From positions 468,823 to 532,822 of the forward strand of contig CAYFKJ010000004.1 of assembly GCA_964343605.1 (NCBI GenBank): a stretch of DNA of 64,000 bases. The letters run 5' to 3'. Position numbers and translations under genes: made by a program. How positions within the stretch are numbered: the first letter of the stretch is position 1; every line of letters begins with the position of its first letter. Positions 34,597 to 43,479 of the stretch are shown in pieces. Below the pieces are notes generated by a model. That model was not told the DNA's origin. It saw only the letters and a program-made list of their open reading frames with translations, and did no database searches. The DNA comes from CAYFKJ01 sp964343605 (GTDB lineage Bacteria > Pseudomonadota > Alphaproteobacteria > UBA2966).

Positions 34597-35409
34597 ATGA
34601 GCACGTTTCACCTCCATCTGGTTTCTGACGCCACCGGCGAAACGCTGATTGCCATAGCCCACGCGGCGACGGTGCAGTTCGAAGATGCCGATCCGATCGA
34701 ACACACCTGGGCGCTGGTGCGAACGCCGCAGCAGGTCGAAAAGGTCCTCCAGGAAATCGAAGCGCTTCCGGGCATCGTCATGTTCACCCTGGTGGACAAG
34801 GACATCCGCCAGCGTCTGATCGAAGGCTGCAACGCCCTGCAGATCCCCTGCGTGCCGGTCCTCGATACGGTGATGTCGGCTCTCTCCAGTTTTCTTGGCG
34901 GAAAAACCAAGGACATGCCGGGCATCCAGCACGTCATGGATGCCGACTATTTCGACCGCATCGCGGCCATGAGCTACACCCTGGCGCACGACGACGGTCA
35001 GGCCGCCGCCAACCTGGTGGAGGCCGATATCGTTCTGGTCGGGGTCTCCCGCACCTCGAAAACGCCGACCTCGATCTATTTGGCCAACCGCGGCCTCAAG
35101 GTTGCCAACGTGCCGGTCGTGCCGGGCTGCCCCCTGCCAGAGGAACTTCAGGCCGTGAACGGCGGCCTGGTGGTCGGCTTGACGACCAGCCCGGAAAGGC
35201 TGGTGCAAATCCGGCGCAATCGTTTGCTGTCGCTGAGGCAGAACGAGGAGACCGATTACATCGAGCTCGATTCGGTGCGCGAGGAGGTGAAGGCGGCGCG
35301 AAAAATGTTTGCCGCCCGTGAATGGCCGGTCATCGACGTGACGCGGCGGTCGATCGAGGAAACCGCCGCTGCCATTCTCAATCTGCACAACGAACACACT
35401 ATGAGCTGA
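34597..35409 (+). CDS. ppsR: Pyruvate,phosphate dikinase regulatory protein (DUF299)
   Basis: The protein starts FHLHLVSDATGETL and carries the P-loop-like GVSRTSKTPTSIYLA, the defining motifs of the bifunctional kinase/phosphorylase that switches pyruvate,phosphate dikinase or PEP synthase off and on by ADP-dependent phosphorylation. At 270 residues it has normal length. ATG at 34597 is chosen because it begins the conserved region; codons before it lie in the origin region. It is the first gene on the right side of the probable origin. Confidence 0.95.
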   Translation: MSTFHLHLVSDATGETLIAIAHAATVQFEDADPIEHTWALVRTPQQVEKVLQEIEALPGIVMFTLVDKDIRQRLIEGCNALQIPCVPVLDTVMSALSSFLGGKTKDMPGIQHVMDADYFDRIAAMSYTLAHDDGQAAANLVEADIVLVGVSRTSKTPTSIYLANRGLKVANVPVVPGCPLPEELQAVNGGLVVGLTTSPERLVQIRRNRLLSLRQNEETDYIELDSVREEVKAARKMFAAREWPVIDVTRRSIEETAAAILNLHNEHTMS

Positions 35410-35418
35410 CCCGCCGCC

Positions 35419-36060
35419 GTGACCAGCGGGACCGATAAAGGAAATGCCTCGCCGCCGCTCGTTCTGGCCAGCGCGAGTAAGGTTCGGGCGCGATTGCTCA
35501 GCGGCGCCGGGTTAACGTTCCGAACGGAGGTTTCCGGCGTCGACGAGGCTGGCGTAAAAGAGAGTCTGGGTGCGGAAGGCGCAGATGGTCGCGCCATCGC
35601 CGATGCTCTTGCCGAACTCAAGGCGGTGGCGATATCCCGCCGCGTTCCGGCCGCGCTGGTTATCGGCGCGGATCAGGTGTTGTCGCTCAAAGACGAGGCC
35701 GGCGGCGAAGTTTTGTTCGACAAACCCGACGGCAAGTCAGGCGCCCGGGATCATCTGCAACGCCTGAAGGGGCGGGAACACCATCTCATCACCGCCGCCT
35801 GCGTCGCTTTCGATGGGCGGCCCATCTGGCGGCATATCGAAACGCCCCGCCTCCAGATGCGTGATTTATCACCCGAGTTTATCGACGACTATATAGCCCG
35901 TGCCGGGGACGGCATTCTGTCCTCGGTCGGGGCTTACGAGTTGGAAGGCCTGGGCGCCCAGCTCTTTTCGGCCATGAATGGAGATTATTTTTCCGTTCTC
36001 GGATTACCGCTCTTGCCCTTGCTTGATTTTTTGCGGGAACATGGTGCCGTCGAACGCTAA
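35419..36060 (+). CDS. maf: Maf-family nucleotide pyrophosphatase
   Basis: The start LVLASASKVRARLL, the catalytic-site VIGADQVLSL and the conserved GDGILSSVGAYELEGLGAQLF are Maf/HAM1-like features. Maf proteins hydrolyse non-canonical or canonical nucleoside triphosphates and can affect division. The GTG start at 35419 lies 10 bases after the preceding stop. It sits before aroE, an order common in alphaproteobacteria. Confidence 0.93.
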   Translation: MTSGTDKGNASPPLVLASASKVRARLLSGAGLTFRTEVSGVDEAGVKESLGAEGADGRAIADALAELKAVAISRRVPAALVIGADQVLSLKDEAGGEVLFDKPDGKSGARDHLQRLKGREHHLITAACVAFDGRPIWRHIETPRLQMRDLSPEFIDDYIARAGDGILSSVGAYELEGLGAQLFSAMNGDYFSVLGLPLLPLLDFLREHGAVER

Positions 36061-36105
36061 GGCGAAAATAGATTTTGGAGTTGGGACTTTGGAAGAGCGC
36101 GGCAC

Positions 36106-36972
36106 ATGATTACCGGACGGGCCAAGGTTGCGGGCGTAATGGGTTGGCCGGTCGGCCATTCGCGTTCGCCGCAGCTCCATGGTTACTGGCTTGAGCGCCA
36201 CGGCATCGACGGCGTTTATATCCCGCTGCCCGTGCCGGCCGAACATTTTGCCCAAGCGCTCCGCCTGTTGCCGCAATTGGGGTTTGCCGGGGCCAACATC
36301 ACCGTGCCGCACAAGGTGACGGCGCTGAACGTCGTTGACGAGGTTGACGACACCGCCCGGCGCATCGGCGCGGTTAACACGGTTATCGTGCGCGATGACG
36401 GCAGCCTGTTGGGTCGCAATACCGACGCCTTCGGTTTTATCGAAAACCTGCGTGACCAGTCTCCGGACTGGCGGGCGGCGGCGGGCCCCGCCGTAGTGCT
36501 GGGCGCGGGCGGTGCGGCCCGGGCGGTAAGCGCCGCTTTGCTGGATGCCGGCACGCCCCGCATCACGATCGTAAACCGGACGCGGGAGAAAGCTGAAGGC
36601 CTGGCCCTCTCGCTCGGCCGAACCGGCGGCGGCGATGTCGTCGGCGTGAGCCTTTGGTCGAACCGCGCCCAGGTCCTCAAGGATGCGGCGTTGCTGGTCA
36701 ATACCACTAGCCTGGGTATGGACGGCCAACCGGCGCTGGAATTGGATCTGCACGCCTTGCCGGCGGACGCCCTTGTCACCGACGTGGTTTACACACCCCT
36801 GGAAACGCCGTTGCTGGCGGCGGCGCGGGCGCGGGGAAATCCGGTTGTCGACGGCCTCGGCATGCTGTTGCACCAAGCCCGCCCGGCCTTTGCCGCCTGG
36901 TTCGGCGTCGAGCCGGAAGTGGACGAGGGTCTCCGAAGAATCGTTCTGGCAAACGCACGGGGAGACGCCTGA
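36106..36972 (+). CDS. aroE: Shikimate dehydrogenase
   Basis: The shikimate-binding opening GVMGWPVGHSRSPQLHGYWL, the ITVPHKV motif with its catalytic Lys, the NADP fold GAGGAARAVSAAL and NRTREKAEG identify AroE, which reduces 3-dehydroshikimate. At 288 residues it is complete. It ends two bases before coaE, so the pair is co-transcribed. Confidence 0.97.
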   Translation: MITGRAKVAGVMGWPVGHSRSPQLHGYWLERHGIDGVYIPLPVPAEHFAQALRLLPQLGFAGANITVPHKVTALNVVDEVDDTARRIGAVNTVIVRDDGSLLGRNTDAFGFIENLRDQSPDWRAAAGPAVVLGAGGAARAVSAALLDAGTPRITIVNRTREKAEGLALSLGRTGGGDVVGVSLWSNRAQVLKDAALLVNTTSLGMDGQPALELDLHALPADALVTDVVYTPLETPLLAAARARGNPVVDGLGMLLHQARPAFAAWFGVEPEVDEGLRRIVLANARGDA

Positions 36973-36974
36973 TC

Positions 36975-37631
36975 GTGGCCTACCGGACGACGGTGCTGGG
37001 CCTGACGGGCTCCATCGGGATGGGGAAGTCGACGGCGGCCGGCCATTTTCGCGATCTTGGCGTGCCAGTGTTTGATTCCGATGCTGAAATTCACAAGCTC
37101 ATGCATCCCGGCGGCCGAGGCGTGACGGCGGTCGAGGCGGCCTTCCCGGGTACCCGGGACGAGGCCGGCGGCATCGATCGGCAGAAACTGGGCACCGCGG
37201 TGTTTGGCGACGCCGAAGCGCTGCGTCGGCTGGAGGGCATCCTTCACCCCATGGTGCGGCGGGAACAGATGCGCTTCCGAAGGCGGGCGGCGGCAAACAA
37301 GGAACCGCTGGTCGTGGTCGACGTACCGCTACTATACGAGACCGGCGGCGAGAAGAACTGTGACGCCGTCTGTGTGGTGAGCGCGCCGCCGTTCGTCCAG
37401 GCAGCACGAGTGCTGGCGCGGCCGGGCATGACGGCCGACAAGTTCAATGCCATCCTGGCGCAACAGACGCCTGATGCGGAAAAACGCCGTCGCGCCGACT
37501 TCGTAATTCCGACCGGCGCCGGAAAAGGACTGGCGCGGCGGCGGGTAAAGGATATTGTCGAACGACTGAGCGTAGGCCGGCTTCCGGCTTCAGCGCGAGT
37601 ACGGACCAACAAAAGGCGGCGCCATGCGTGA
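36975..37631 (+). CDS. coaE: Dephospho-CoA kinase
   Basis: The P-loop GLTGSIGMGKSTAAGHF and the PVFDSDAEIHKL motif mark CoaE, which phosphorylates dephospho-CoA in the last step of coenzyme A synthesis. The VVVDVPLLYETGGE and the RARP-like VLARPGMT motifs follow at normal places. Translation starts at GTG 36975, two bases after aroE, and the end overlaps dnaQ by eight bases. The last 15 residues are highly basic. Confidence 0.96.
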   Translation: MAYRTTVLGLTGSIGMGKSTAAGHFRDLGVPVFDSDAEIHKLMHPGGRGVTAVEAAFPGTRDEAGGIDRQKLGTAVFGDAEALRRLEGILHPMVRREQMRFRRRAAANKEPLVVVDVPLLYETGGEKNCDAVCVVSAPPFVQAARVLARPGMTADKFNAILAQQTPDAEKRRRADFVIPTGAGKGLARRRVKDIVERLSVGRLPASARVRTNKRRRHA

Positions 37632-38286
37632 AATCGTACTGGATACGGAAACCACGGGGCTAAGCCCCAAATCCGGCCATCGCGTCGTGGAGATCGGCTG
37701 CCTTGAACTGGTCAACCTGGTGCCGACAGGCGAGGTTTATCACACCTATCTGGATCCCCAGCGCGACATGCCCGTTGAGGCCTTCAACGTCCATGGATTG
37801 TCGGAGGCGTTTCTCACCGGTCAGCCGAAGTTCGCCGATGTCGTCGACGACTTTCTCGCCTTTGTCGAGGGTGGCCGGCTGGTGATCCACAACGCCGAAT
37901 TCGATATGGGATTCCTGAACGCCGAGCTGGAGTTGCAGAACCGCCCGGCCCTGGCCAACGACGTGGTCGACACGGTCGCTCTGGCGCGGCGGAAGTTTCC
38001 CGGGGCGCATGCAAATCTCGACGCCCTTTGCCGCCGTTTCGGCATCGACAACTCGGCGCGTGAAAAACACGGCGCCTTGCTTGATGCCGAGCTGCTGGCG
38101 GAGGTTTATCTGGAATTGGCCGGCGGCCGTCAGCCCGGTCTCACGCTGACGGCTGAAAAGACCCGACAGGCGCAAACAGCCGTCCAGGTCGACCGGCCGG
38201 CCCGTAATCACAAGGCAAGCGATGCCGAGGTTTCCGCCCACGAAGCATTTGTCGACGGGATGGAAGACCCGATCTGGCGGCGCTGA
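37624..38286 (+). CDS. dnaQ: DNA polymerase III epsilon subunit
   Basis: The three exonuclease motifs are clear: VLDTETTGL (Exo I) at the start, VIHNAEFDMGFL (Exo II) near residue 85, and HGALLDAELLAEVY (Exo III epsilon) near residue 145. This is the 3'-5' proofreading subunit of the replicative polymerase. The 60-residue tail after the exonuclease domain would contact the alpha subunit. It overlaps the end of coaE and converges on secB. Confidence 0.97.
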   Translation: MREIVLDTETTGLSPKSGHRVVEIGCLELVNLVPTGEVYHTYLDPQRDMPVEAFNVHGLSEAFLTGQPKFADVVDDFLAFVEGGRLVIHNAEFDMGFLNAELELQNRPALANDVVDTVALARRKFPGAHANLDALCRRFGIDNSAREKHGALLDAELLAEVYLELAGGRQPGLTLTAEKTRQAQTAVQVDRPARNHKASDAEVSAHEAFVDGMEDPIWRR

Positions 38287-38288
38287 TC

Positions 38289-38825
38289 CTAGGATGTAGC
38301 GGCGGGCGCTCCCTCGGCGTCCGCTTCGGCGCCGTCGGCCTGGGCTTCGGCCTCGGCGGCCCGGGCCTCAAGCTTGCGCCGGTAGAGCAGACCGAAGTTA
38401 ACGGGATCGATCAGAAGCGGTGCGAAGCCGCCTTCTCGCGTGGCTTCGGCGACGATGCGGCGGGCGAAGGGGAAGATAACGCGCGGCACCTCCACCAGGC
38501 ACAGCGGTTCTATTCTCTCGGGCGGAAAGTTTTCCACCCGGATTGTGGCGCCGTACAGCAATTCGGTGACGAACAACGTCGAGCCGCCCCTTTTAGCCTC
38601 CGCCGTGATGCGCAACTGGGTTTCGTAGTTCATGCCGCCCAGGGGCTTGGCGCCGACATCGACATTGACGTTGATTTCGGGCTTGTCGTTGGAGGGGGCA
38701 AGGCTGACCGGCGCATTGGGGTTTTCGAATGAAAAATCCTTAACGTACTGCGCCCGGATGCTGAAGCGCGGCGCGGCTTGGCCTTCGCCTGCGCCGTTAC
38801 CCTCTGTTCCTGCCGTGTCGGACAT
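38289..38825 (-). CDS. secB: Protein-export chaperone SecB
   Basis: The SecB core shows in FSIRAQYVKDFSFENPNAP, the YETQLRITAEAK strand, and PRVIFPFARRIVAEATREGGF followed by PLLIDPVNF. SecB keeps preproteins unfolded and delivers them to SecA. The Ala/Glu-rich carboxyl tail is common in alphaproteobacteria. ATG at 38825 has GGAGCAAG upstream; longer in-frame extensions to 39005 run into fxsA and are rejected. Stops of secB and dnaQ are separated by two bases. Confidence 0.97.
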   Translation of the reverse strand: MSDTAGTEGNGAGEGQAAPRFSIRAQYVKDFSFENPNAPVSLAPSNDKPEINVNVDVGAKPLGGMNYETQLRITAEAKRGGSTLFVTELLYGATIRVENFPPERIEPLCLVEVPRVIFPFARRIVAEATREGGFAPLLIDPVNFGLLYRRKLEARAAEAEAQADGAEADAEGAPAATS

Positions 38826-38898
38826 ACTCTTGCTCCCGCCCAATCTATTTTTTTCTGTTACGCCGGATGTTCTCGGCGGTGTCGTACCTAGCCGTGAT

Positions 38899-39465
38899 TC
38901 ATTGACGATGGCTATCGGGAGGACGCCGTGCACCGGGCCCCTCGTTCCCACTCTCGCCATCTCTTTTATCCGAAGCTGGCCCGTCTGTCGCGCCCTGAGT
39001 TTCACTCACGTCGGTGTAGTCGCCATCGATCGTGAAGGACCCATCACTGCTGCGGTGCGCCGGGTGGGGACGACCGTGCAGCGGCTCACCATTGACCCAG
39101 ACGTTTCCGCTTTCGACAAAACGTTTTGCCAGACTGCGGCGCAAGGCGGCCCGCAAGGCCGGCACCAGCAGAACCGCGCCGATACCATCGGTGACGAAAC
39201 CGGGGGTCAGCAGCAGCGCACCCGCCACCAGCAGGCATACGGCGTCGAAGATTTCGGCGACCGGCAGTTCTCCGTTCGAGACGTTCTGCTGCGCCCGGCG
39301 CAAGGTGGCAAGGCCTTGTCGGCGCAGCAGGGCCGTGCCCGCGACCGCCGTGAGGACGACGATCAGCAGCGTCGGCCACAGGCCCAGCAGACCGCCGACT
39401 TGGATGAAGACGGCGATTTCGATCAGCGGAACGCCGATGAATGCAATTAACAGTATCCAGCCCAA
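38899..39465 (-). CDS. fxsA: FxsA family membrane protein
   Basis: Three to four membrane helices lie in the first 110 residues: MGWILLIAFIGVPLIEIAVFI, a LWPTLLIVVLTAVAG segment and the conserved LLLTPGFVTDGIGAVLLVP. This is the FxsA family, whose overexpression in E. coli relieves F exclusion of phage T7. The hydrophilic carboxyl-terminal 75 residues are poorly conserved. It lies upstream of secB on the same strand with a 73-base gap. Confidence 0.93.
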   Translation of the reverse strand: MGWILLIAFIGVPLIEIAVFIQVGGLLGLWPTLLIVVLTAVAGTALLRRQGLATLRRAQQNVSNGELPVAEIFDAVCLLVAGALLLTPGFVTDGIGAVLLVPALRAALRRSLAKRFVESGNVWVNGEPLHGRPHPAHRSSDGSFTIDGDYTDVSETQGATDGPASDKRDGESGNEGPGARRPPDSHRQ

Positions 39466-39651
39466 TGTTTGCCCGCTTTACCGGCCCTGTGTTCCCGGAA
39501 GCCTTGTTCGGTGTTCAATGCACCCCAAATAATGTGGTAAGGGCTTTATCACAACCCCTGAGGCGATTGCGTTAGTGCAGGTCGGGCAGAAACGCCCTAT
39601 GATGGGTCTGCCGGTCGTCAGTTCGAAGAGCCCCGATTTCAAGGATTTCCC

Positions 39652-40410
39652 ATGGGCAACGGTTTTCAGTTTTTTGACATCATTCTATTCGGCCTGATTG
39701 CCGTGTTCATTCTTCTCCGTCTGCGCAGCACGTTGGGGAGCCGACCGGACGATCAGGGGGATGGAAACAACCAGCCCTCGCGTTGGCAATCGCGATTCAA
39801 CGATCAGGCGGAAAGTCCGGACGATACCGGAGACAACGTCATTCCCCTGCCCGACAACGGCCGCCGGCGGGATTCATCGATGTACGAAGAGGAATTCGAG
39901 GAAGCCGAATTCGGTCAGGCGGCTCCGGACCGGTCGGTCGACGAGGAATTGCCGGTTGAGATCGCCGCCGGAATTGCCGAAGTGCGCCTTTCCGATCCGC
40001 ATTTCGATTACGCGCAGTTCCGCAACGGCTCGGTCATCGCCTACGAGATGGTGGTGGGCGGATTTGCCGCCGGTGATTACGCCGCTCTGCGCTCGCTGCT
40101 GGCGGACAGCGTCTACGACGATTTCAGTGCCGCCATCAGGGAACGGGAAGAGCGCGGCGAAACCCTCGAAACGACGCTGATTCAAATTGAAGAGGCCGAA
40201 CCCATCGAAATCCGCATGAACGGCAAGCATGCGGAGGTCACCGTTAAGTTCATCGCCGAAATGGTCAACGTCCTGCGCGATGAGGAAGGCGAAGTGCTGT
40301 CGGGAACGCCGGACATGCCGGACGAGGTGGTCGACATTTGGACATTTGCCCGCGACACCCGAAGCCGGGATCCCAACTGGCAGATCGTCGCGACCCGCAA
40401 AGCCAATTGA
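39652..40410 (+). CDS. Tim44/TimA-family membrane-associated protein
   Basis: A single amino-terminal membrane helix (FFDIILFGLIAVFILLRLR) is followed by a low-complexity charged linker and a carboxyl-terminal Tim44-like domain from about residue 110 (FRNGSVIAYEMVVGGFAAGDY, then VDIWTFARDTRSRDPNWQI). Bacterial relatives are proposed inner-membrane proteins of the alphaproteobacteria related to mitochondrial Tim44. It precedes mltA by 26 bases and diverges from fxsA. Confidence 0.92.
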   Translation: MGNGFQFFDIILFGLIAVFILLRLRSTLGSRPDDQGDGNNQPSRWQSRFNDQAESPDDTGDNVIPLPDNGRRRDSSMYEEEFEEAEFGQAAPDRSVDEELPVEIAAGIAEVRLSDPHFDYAQFRNGSVIAYEMVVGGFAAGDYAALRSLLADSVYDDFSAAIREREERGETLETTLIQIEEAEPIEIRMNGKHAEVTVKFIAEMVNVLRDEEGEVLSGTPDMPDEVVDIWTFARDTRSRDPNWQIVATRKAN

Positions 40411-40436
40411 CGGCGGGCCCCAACCCCCTGTTTTCC

Positions 40437-41684
40437 ATGACGAAAAGGTCGATTGCCGTTGTCGCGGCCGCGCTTTGCGTGGTCGTTGCGGCGGCGGCCT
40501 GGTGGCTGCTCTCGCGCCCCGAGGCGCCCGAAGGACTGGTTCTCGAGCCGGTCGCCTTTACAGATCTTCCGGGCTGGAAACAGGATCAGCACCGGGAGGC
40601 CCTGGGCGCGTTCGTCCGCAGTTGTGTGAGGCTTGACCGTTTGGCCGACGAACGGTCGCCGGGCGGCAAGTTGGCCGACGGCCGGAACACAAGCGGTTTA
40701 GCGGCGGACTGGCGCGGCGTCTGCCGCGACGCCCGTCAATTGTCGGCGGCCAACGATGCGGCCGCCCGCGGTTTCTTCGAATCCAAGTTTCAACCCTTTT
40801 TGGCCTTAAACCGGCGCAACCAATCGGAAGACGGCCTTTTTACCGGCTATTACGAACCCTTGCTGCGGGGCGACCGCCGGCGCAGCGACAAATATTCCAT
40901 CCCCCTGCTGGCCCGGCCGGACGACCTTGTCATGGTTTCGCTCGGCGCCTTCCGGAAGGATCTCGGCGGACGCCGCATCGCCGGACGGGTCGTGGACGGC
41001 AGGTTGGTACCGTATGCCGCGCGCGAGGATATCGAAAATGGCGCCCTCGACGGGCAGGCGCGCGTGCTGGCGTGGGTCGATAGCCCGGTAGATGCCTTTT
41101 TTCTGCAGATCCAGGGTTCGGGCCGCATCCAACTCGACGACGGCGGCGAAATGCGGGTCGGCTACGCCGGCGCCAACGGCCATCCTTATACGGCGATCGG
41201 CCGCGAACTCGTCCGGCGCGGCGCCTTGACCCGGGAGGGCGTTTCCATGCAGTCGATCCGGGCCTGGCTTGAGGCCCACCCCGCAGAAGCGCAAAAAGTG
41301 ATGAATTTAAACCGGGCTTATGTATTCTTCCGCGAATTGACCGGCGAAGGCCCGCTGGGCGCTCAGGGCGTGGCCCTGACGACCGGCCGTTCGCTGGCAG
41401 TCGATCGCCAGTTTGTCGGCCTCGGCGTCCCGGTTTGGCTGAGCGCCGAAGCGCCGGCGCCCGAGGCGGGAAAACCAGATCGGCCGTTGCAACGGCTCAT
41501 GGTGGCGCAGGATACCGGCGGCGCGATCAGGGGGCCGGTGCGTGGCGATGTCTTTTGGGGCCACGGCCCGGTGGCGGAGCGCGTGGCCGGGCACATGAAG
41601 CACCGGGGCCGATATTATTTGTTGTTGCCGAATGCGGTGGCTGCCCGATTGGCGGCCGAAAAGGAAACCGACGATGCCTATTAA
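40437..41684 (+). CDS. mltA: Lytic transglycosylase MltA
   Basis: A signal-anchor-like hydrophobic segment (IAVVAAALCVVVAAAAWWLL) lacks a clear lipobox. The MltA domain includes FTGYYEPLLRGDRRRSDKY, VDAFFLQIQGSGRIQLDDG and the 3D-type catalytic region QDTGGAIRGPVRGDVFWG with its aspartates. Such enzymes cleave peptidoglycan glycan strands to 1,6-anhydro ends. ATG at 40437 gives 415 residues. The last 11 bases overlap metA. Confidence 0.94.
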   Translation: MTKRSIAVVAAALCVVVAAAAWWLLSRPEAPEGLVLEPVAFTDLPGWKQDQHREALGAFVRSCVRLDRLADERSPGGKLADGRNTSGLAADWRGVCRDARQLSAANDAAARGFFESKFQPFLALNRRNQSEDGLFTGYYEPLLRGDRRRSDKYSIPLLARPDDLVMVSLGAFRKDLGGRRIAGRVVDGRLVPYAAREDIENGALDGQARVLAWVDSPVDAFFLQIQGSGRIQLDDGGEMRVGYAGANGHPYTAIGRELVRRGALTREGVSMQSIRAWLEAHPAEAQKVMNLNRAYVFFRELTGEGPLGAQGVALTTGRSLAVDRQFVGLGVPVWLSAEAPAPEAGKPDRPLQRLMVAQDTGGAIRGPVRGDVFWGHGPVAERVAGHMKHRGRYYLLLPNAVAARLAAEKETDDAY

Positions 41685-42600
41685 GATACCCAACGACCTG
41701 CCTTCGACCAACGTTCTTCTCGACGAAGGCGTCGTCCTGATGCGCGAAGAGGACGCTGTGCGTCAGGACATCCGGCCGTTGCAAATCGCTGTGCTCAATT
41801 TGATGCCGGAAAAGGTTCAGACGGAAACGCAGCTCATCCGGCAACTTGGCCGCACCCCGCTGCAGATCGAACTGACGCTTCTAACCACCGGCAGTTATGA
41901 AGCGACAAACGCCCCGCAAGGCCACATGGCGGCGTTCTATCAGACCTGGCCAGAGGTCCGGGAGCGCAAGTTCGACGGTTTGGTCATCACCGGCGCCCCC
42001 ATTGAGCGGCTGGAGTTCAACGAGGTGAAATACTGGACGGAGTTCGCCGAAATCCTCGATTGGGCGGCGACGCACGTTCATGGCTGCTACTTCCTGTGCT
42101 GGGCGGGACAGGCCGCGCTGTACCACTACTACGGCGTGCCGAAATATGATTTGGGCTACAAGCTGTCGGGCGTCTTTACGCATCGGCGTGTCGTGGAGCG
42201 CCATCCCCTGATCGCCGGTTTTGACGACCAGTTCCGGGTTCCCGTTTCGCGCTGGACCGAGGTGCGGCACGAAGACATCGACAAACATGAAAGCCTGACG
42301 GTTCTCGCCGAATCGGACGAATCAGGAATTTGCATCGTCCAGGACAACGACTGGCGGCGGGTGTTCGTCTTCAACCACTTTGAATACGATGCCGACACCC
42401 TGCGCAACGAATATGTCCGCGATACCAAAGCGGCCGCGGGCAGCGTCGAGCTGCCGGCACACTACTTTCCCGGCGACGACCCGGATCGCCCGCCCCTCAA
42501 CGATTGGCGCAGCCACGCGCAACTGCTCTACGGCAATTGGATCAACGATATCTACCAGACCACGCCGTTCGATATATCGCTGATCGGGTCCAGGCCTTAA
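41674..42600 (+). CDS. metA: MetA-family homoserine O-acyltransferase (probably acetyl)
   Basis: This 308-residue enzyme activates homoserine for methionine synthesis. The nucleophile lies in YFLCWAGQAALYHYYG and the catalytic His-Glu in VFNHFEYD. In TGAPIERLEFNEV the residue after GAP-I is Glu, the position (111 in E. coli) where Glu has been linked to acetyl-CoA and Gly to succinyl-CoA use, so acetyl transfer is more likely. ATG at 41674 has AAGGAAA seven bases upstream and lies inside the end of mltA. Confidence 0.95.
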   Translation: MPIKIPNDLPSTNVLLDEGVVLMREEDAVRQDIRPLQIAVLNLMPEKVQTETQLIRQLGRTPLQIELTLLTTGSYEATNAPQGHMAAFYQTWPEVRERKFDGLVITGAPIERLEFNEVKYWTEFAEILDWAATHVHGCYFLCWAGQAALYHYYGVPKYDLGYKLSGVFTHRRVVERHPLIAGFDDQFRVPVSRWTEVRHEDIDKHESLTVLAESDESGICIVQDNDWRRVFVFNHFEYDADTLRNEYVRDTKAAAGSVELPAHYFPGDDPDRPPLNDWRSHAQLLYGNWINDIYQTTPFDISLIGSRP

Positions 42601-42663
42601 GGTGGTTCCGGCGATGCCCCGATTATGATTTAGTACCGTACAGTATTAACCGGAAATGGGTTT

Positions 42664-43479
42664 ATGACGGAAAACGCCCCTTCTCCCGCCGCTCGCGCCG
42701 GCGGTCCCCGGAAAGTCGCCCTGTTCGTCACTTGCCTGGTCGATCTGTTTCGACCCACCGTCGGCTTTGCCGCCCTGAAATTGTTGGAAGATGCGGGCTG
42801 CGAGGTCTATGTGCCTGAGACCCAAACCTGCTGCGGTCAGCCCGCCTATAATTCCGGAGCGCGCATGGAAACGACGGCGATCGCCCGCCAGGTCATCGCG
42901 GCGTTCGACGGGTTCGAATCCGTTGTGGCGCCATCGGGAAGCTGCGCCGGCATGATCCGGCACCATTACCCCACCCTCTTCGAGAATGACGAAACCTGGG
43001 CGGCGAGGGCCCGGAACCTGGCCGGCCGGACGTTCGAGCTGGTGTCGTTCCTCACCGACGAACTGGGGATTGAAGGCGTTAAGTCGTCATATGACGGCGC
43101 CATTACCTACCATGATTCATGCGCCGGATTGCGCGAGCTGGAAATCCGGGACCAGCCGCGGAAGCTGCTGCAGACCGTTCAGGGCCTGACATTGAACGAG
43201 GCGCCGAACCGCGACGTCTGCTGCGGTTTCGGCGGCACCTTTTCCGTCAAGTACGGCGAGCTTTCGGGCGATATCGTGCGGCGCAAGGCGGCCTCGTTGT
43301 CCTCGACGGATGCCGATACCGTCCTCGGCGGCGATCTCGGCTGTCTTCTCAATATCGCCGGCCGCCTGCAACGGGAGGGCTCCCCCATTTCGGTGCGCCA
43401 CATCGCCGAGGTTCTCGCCGGCATGACCGGCGAGGCGCCGCCGATCGGTGCTGCGGCAAGCGGAGGCCGCGGCGGATGA
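42664..43479 (+). CDS. lutA: Lactate utilisation protein LutA/LldE (Fe-S, CCG domains)
   Basis: Two cysteine-rich CCG domains are visible: ETQTCCGQPAYNSG near residue 60 and DVCCGFGGTFSVKYG near residue 185, each preceded by single Cys motifs (VTCLVDLFRP, TYHDSCAGLREL). This is the LutA/LldE subunit of the three-part iron-sulfur L-lactate oxidation complex. Its stop overlaps lutB as ATGA, indicating coupled translation. A 63-base gap separates it from metA. Confidence 0.95.
   Translation: MTENAPSPAARAGGPRKVALFVTCLVDLFRPTVGFAALKLLEDAGCEVYVPETQTCCGQPAYNSGARMETTAIARQVIAAFDGFESVVAPSGSCAGMIRHHYPTLFENDETWAARARNLAGRTFELVSFLTDELGIEGVKSSYDGAITYHDSCAGLRELEIRDQPRKLLQTVQGLTLNEAPNRDVCCGFGGTFSVKYGELSGDIVRRKAASLSSTDADTVLGGDLGCLLNIAGRLQREGSPISVRHIAEVLAGMTGEAPPIGAAASGGRGG

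Noticed and set aside
38285..38296. Short palindrome ATCCTAGGAT between dnaQ and secB stops
   Set aside because: It is only ten bases, made largely of the two stop regions, with no T-run for a terminator.
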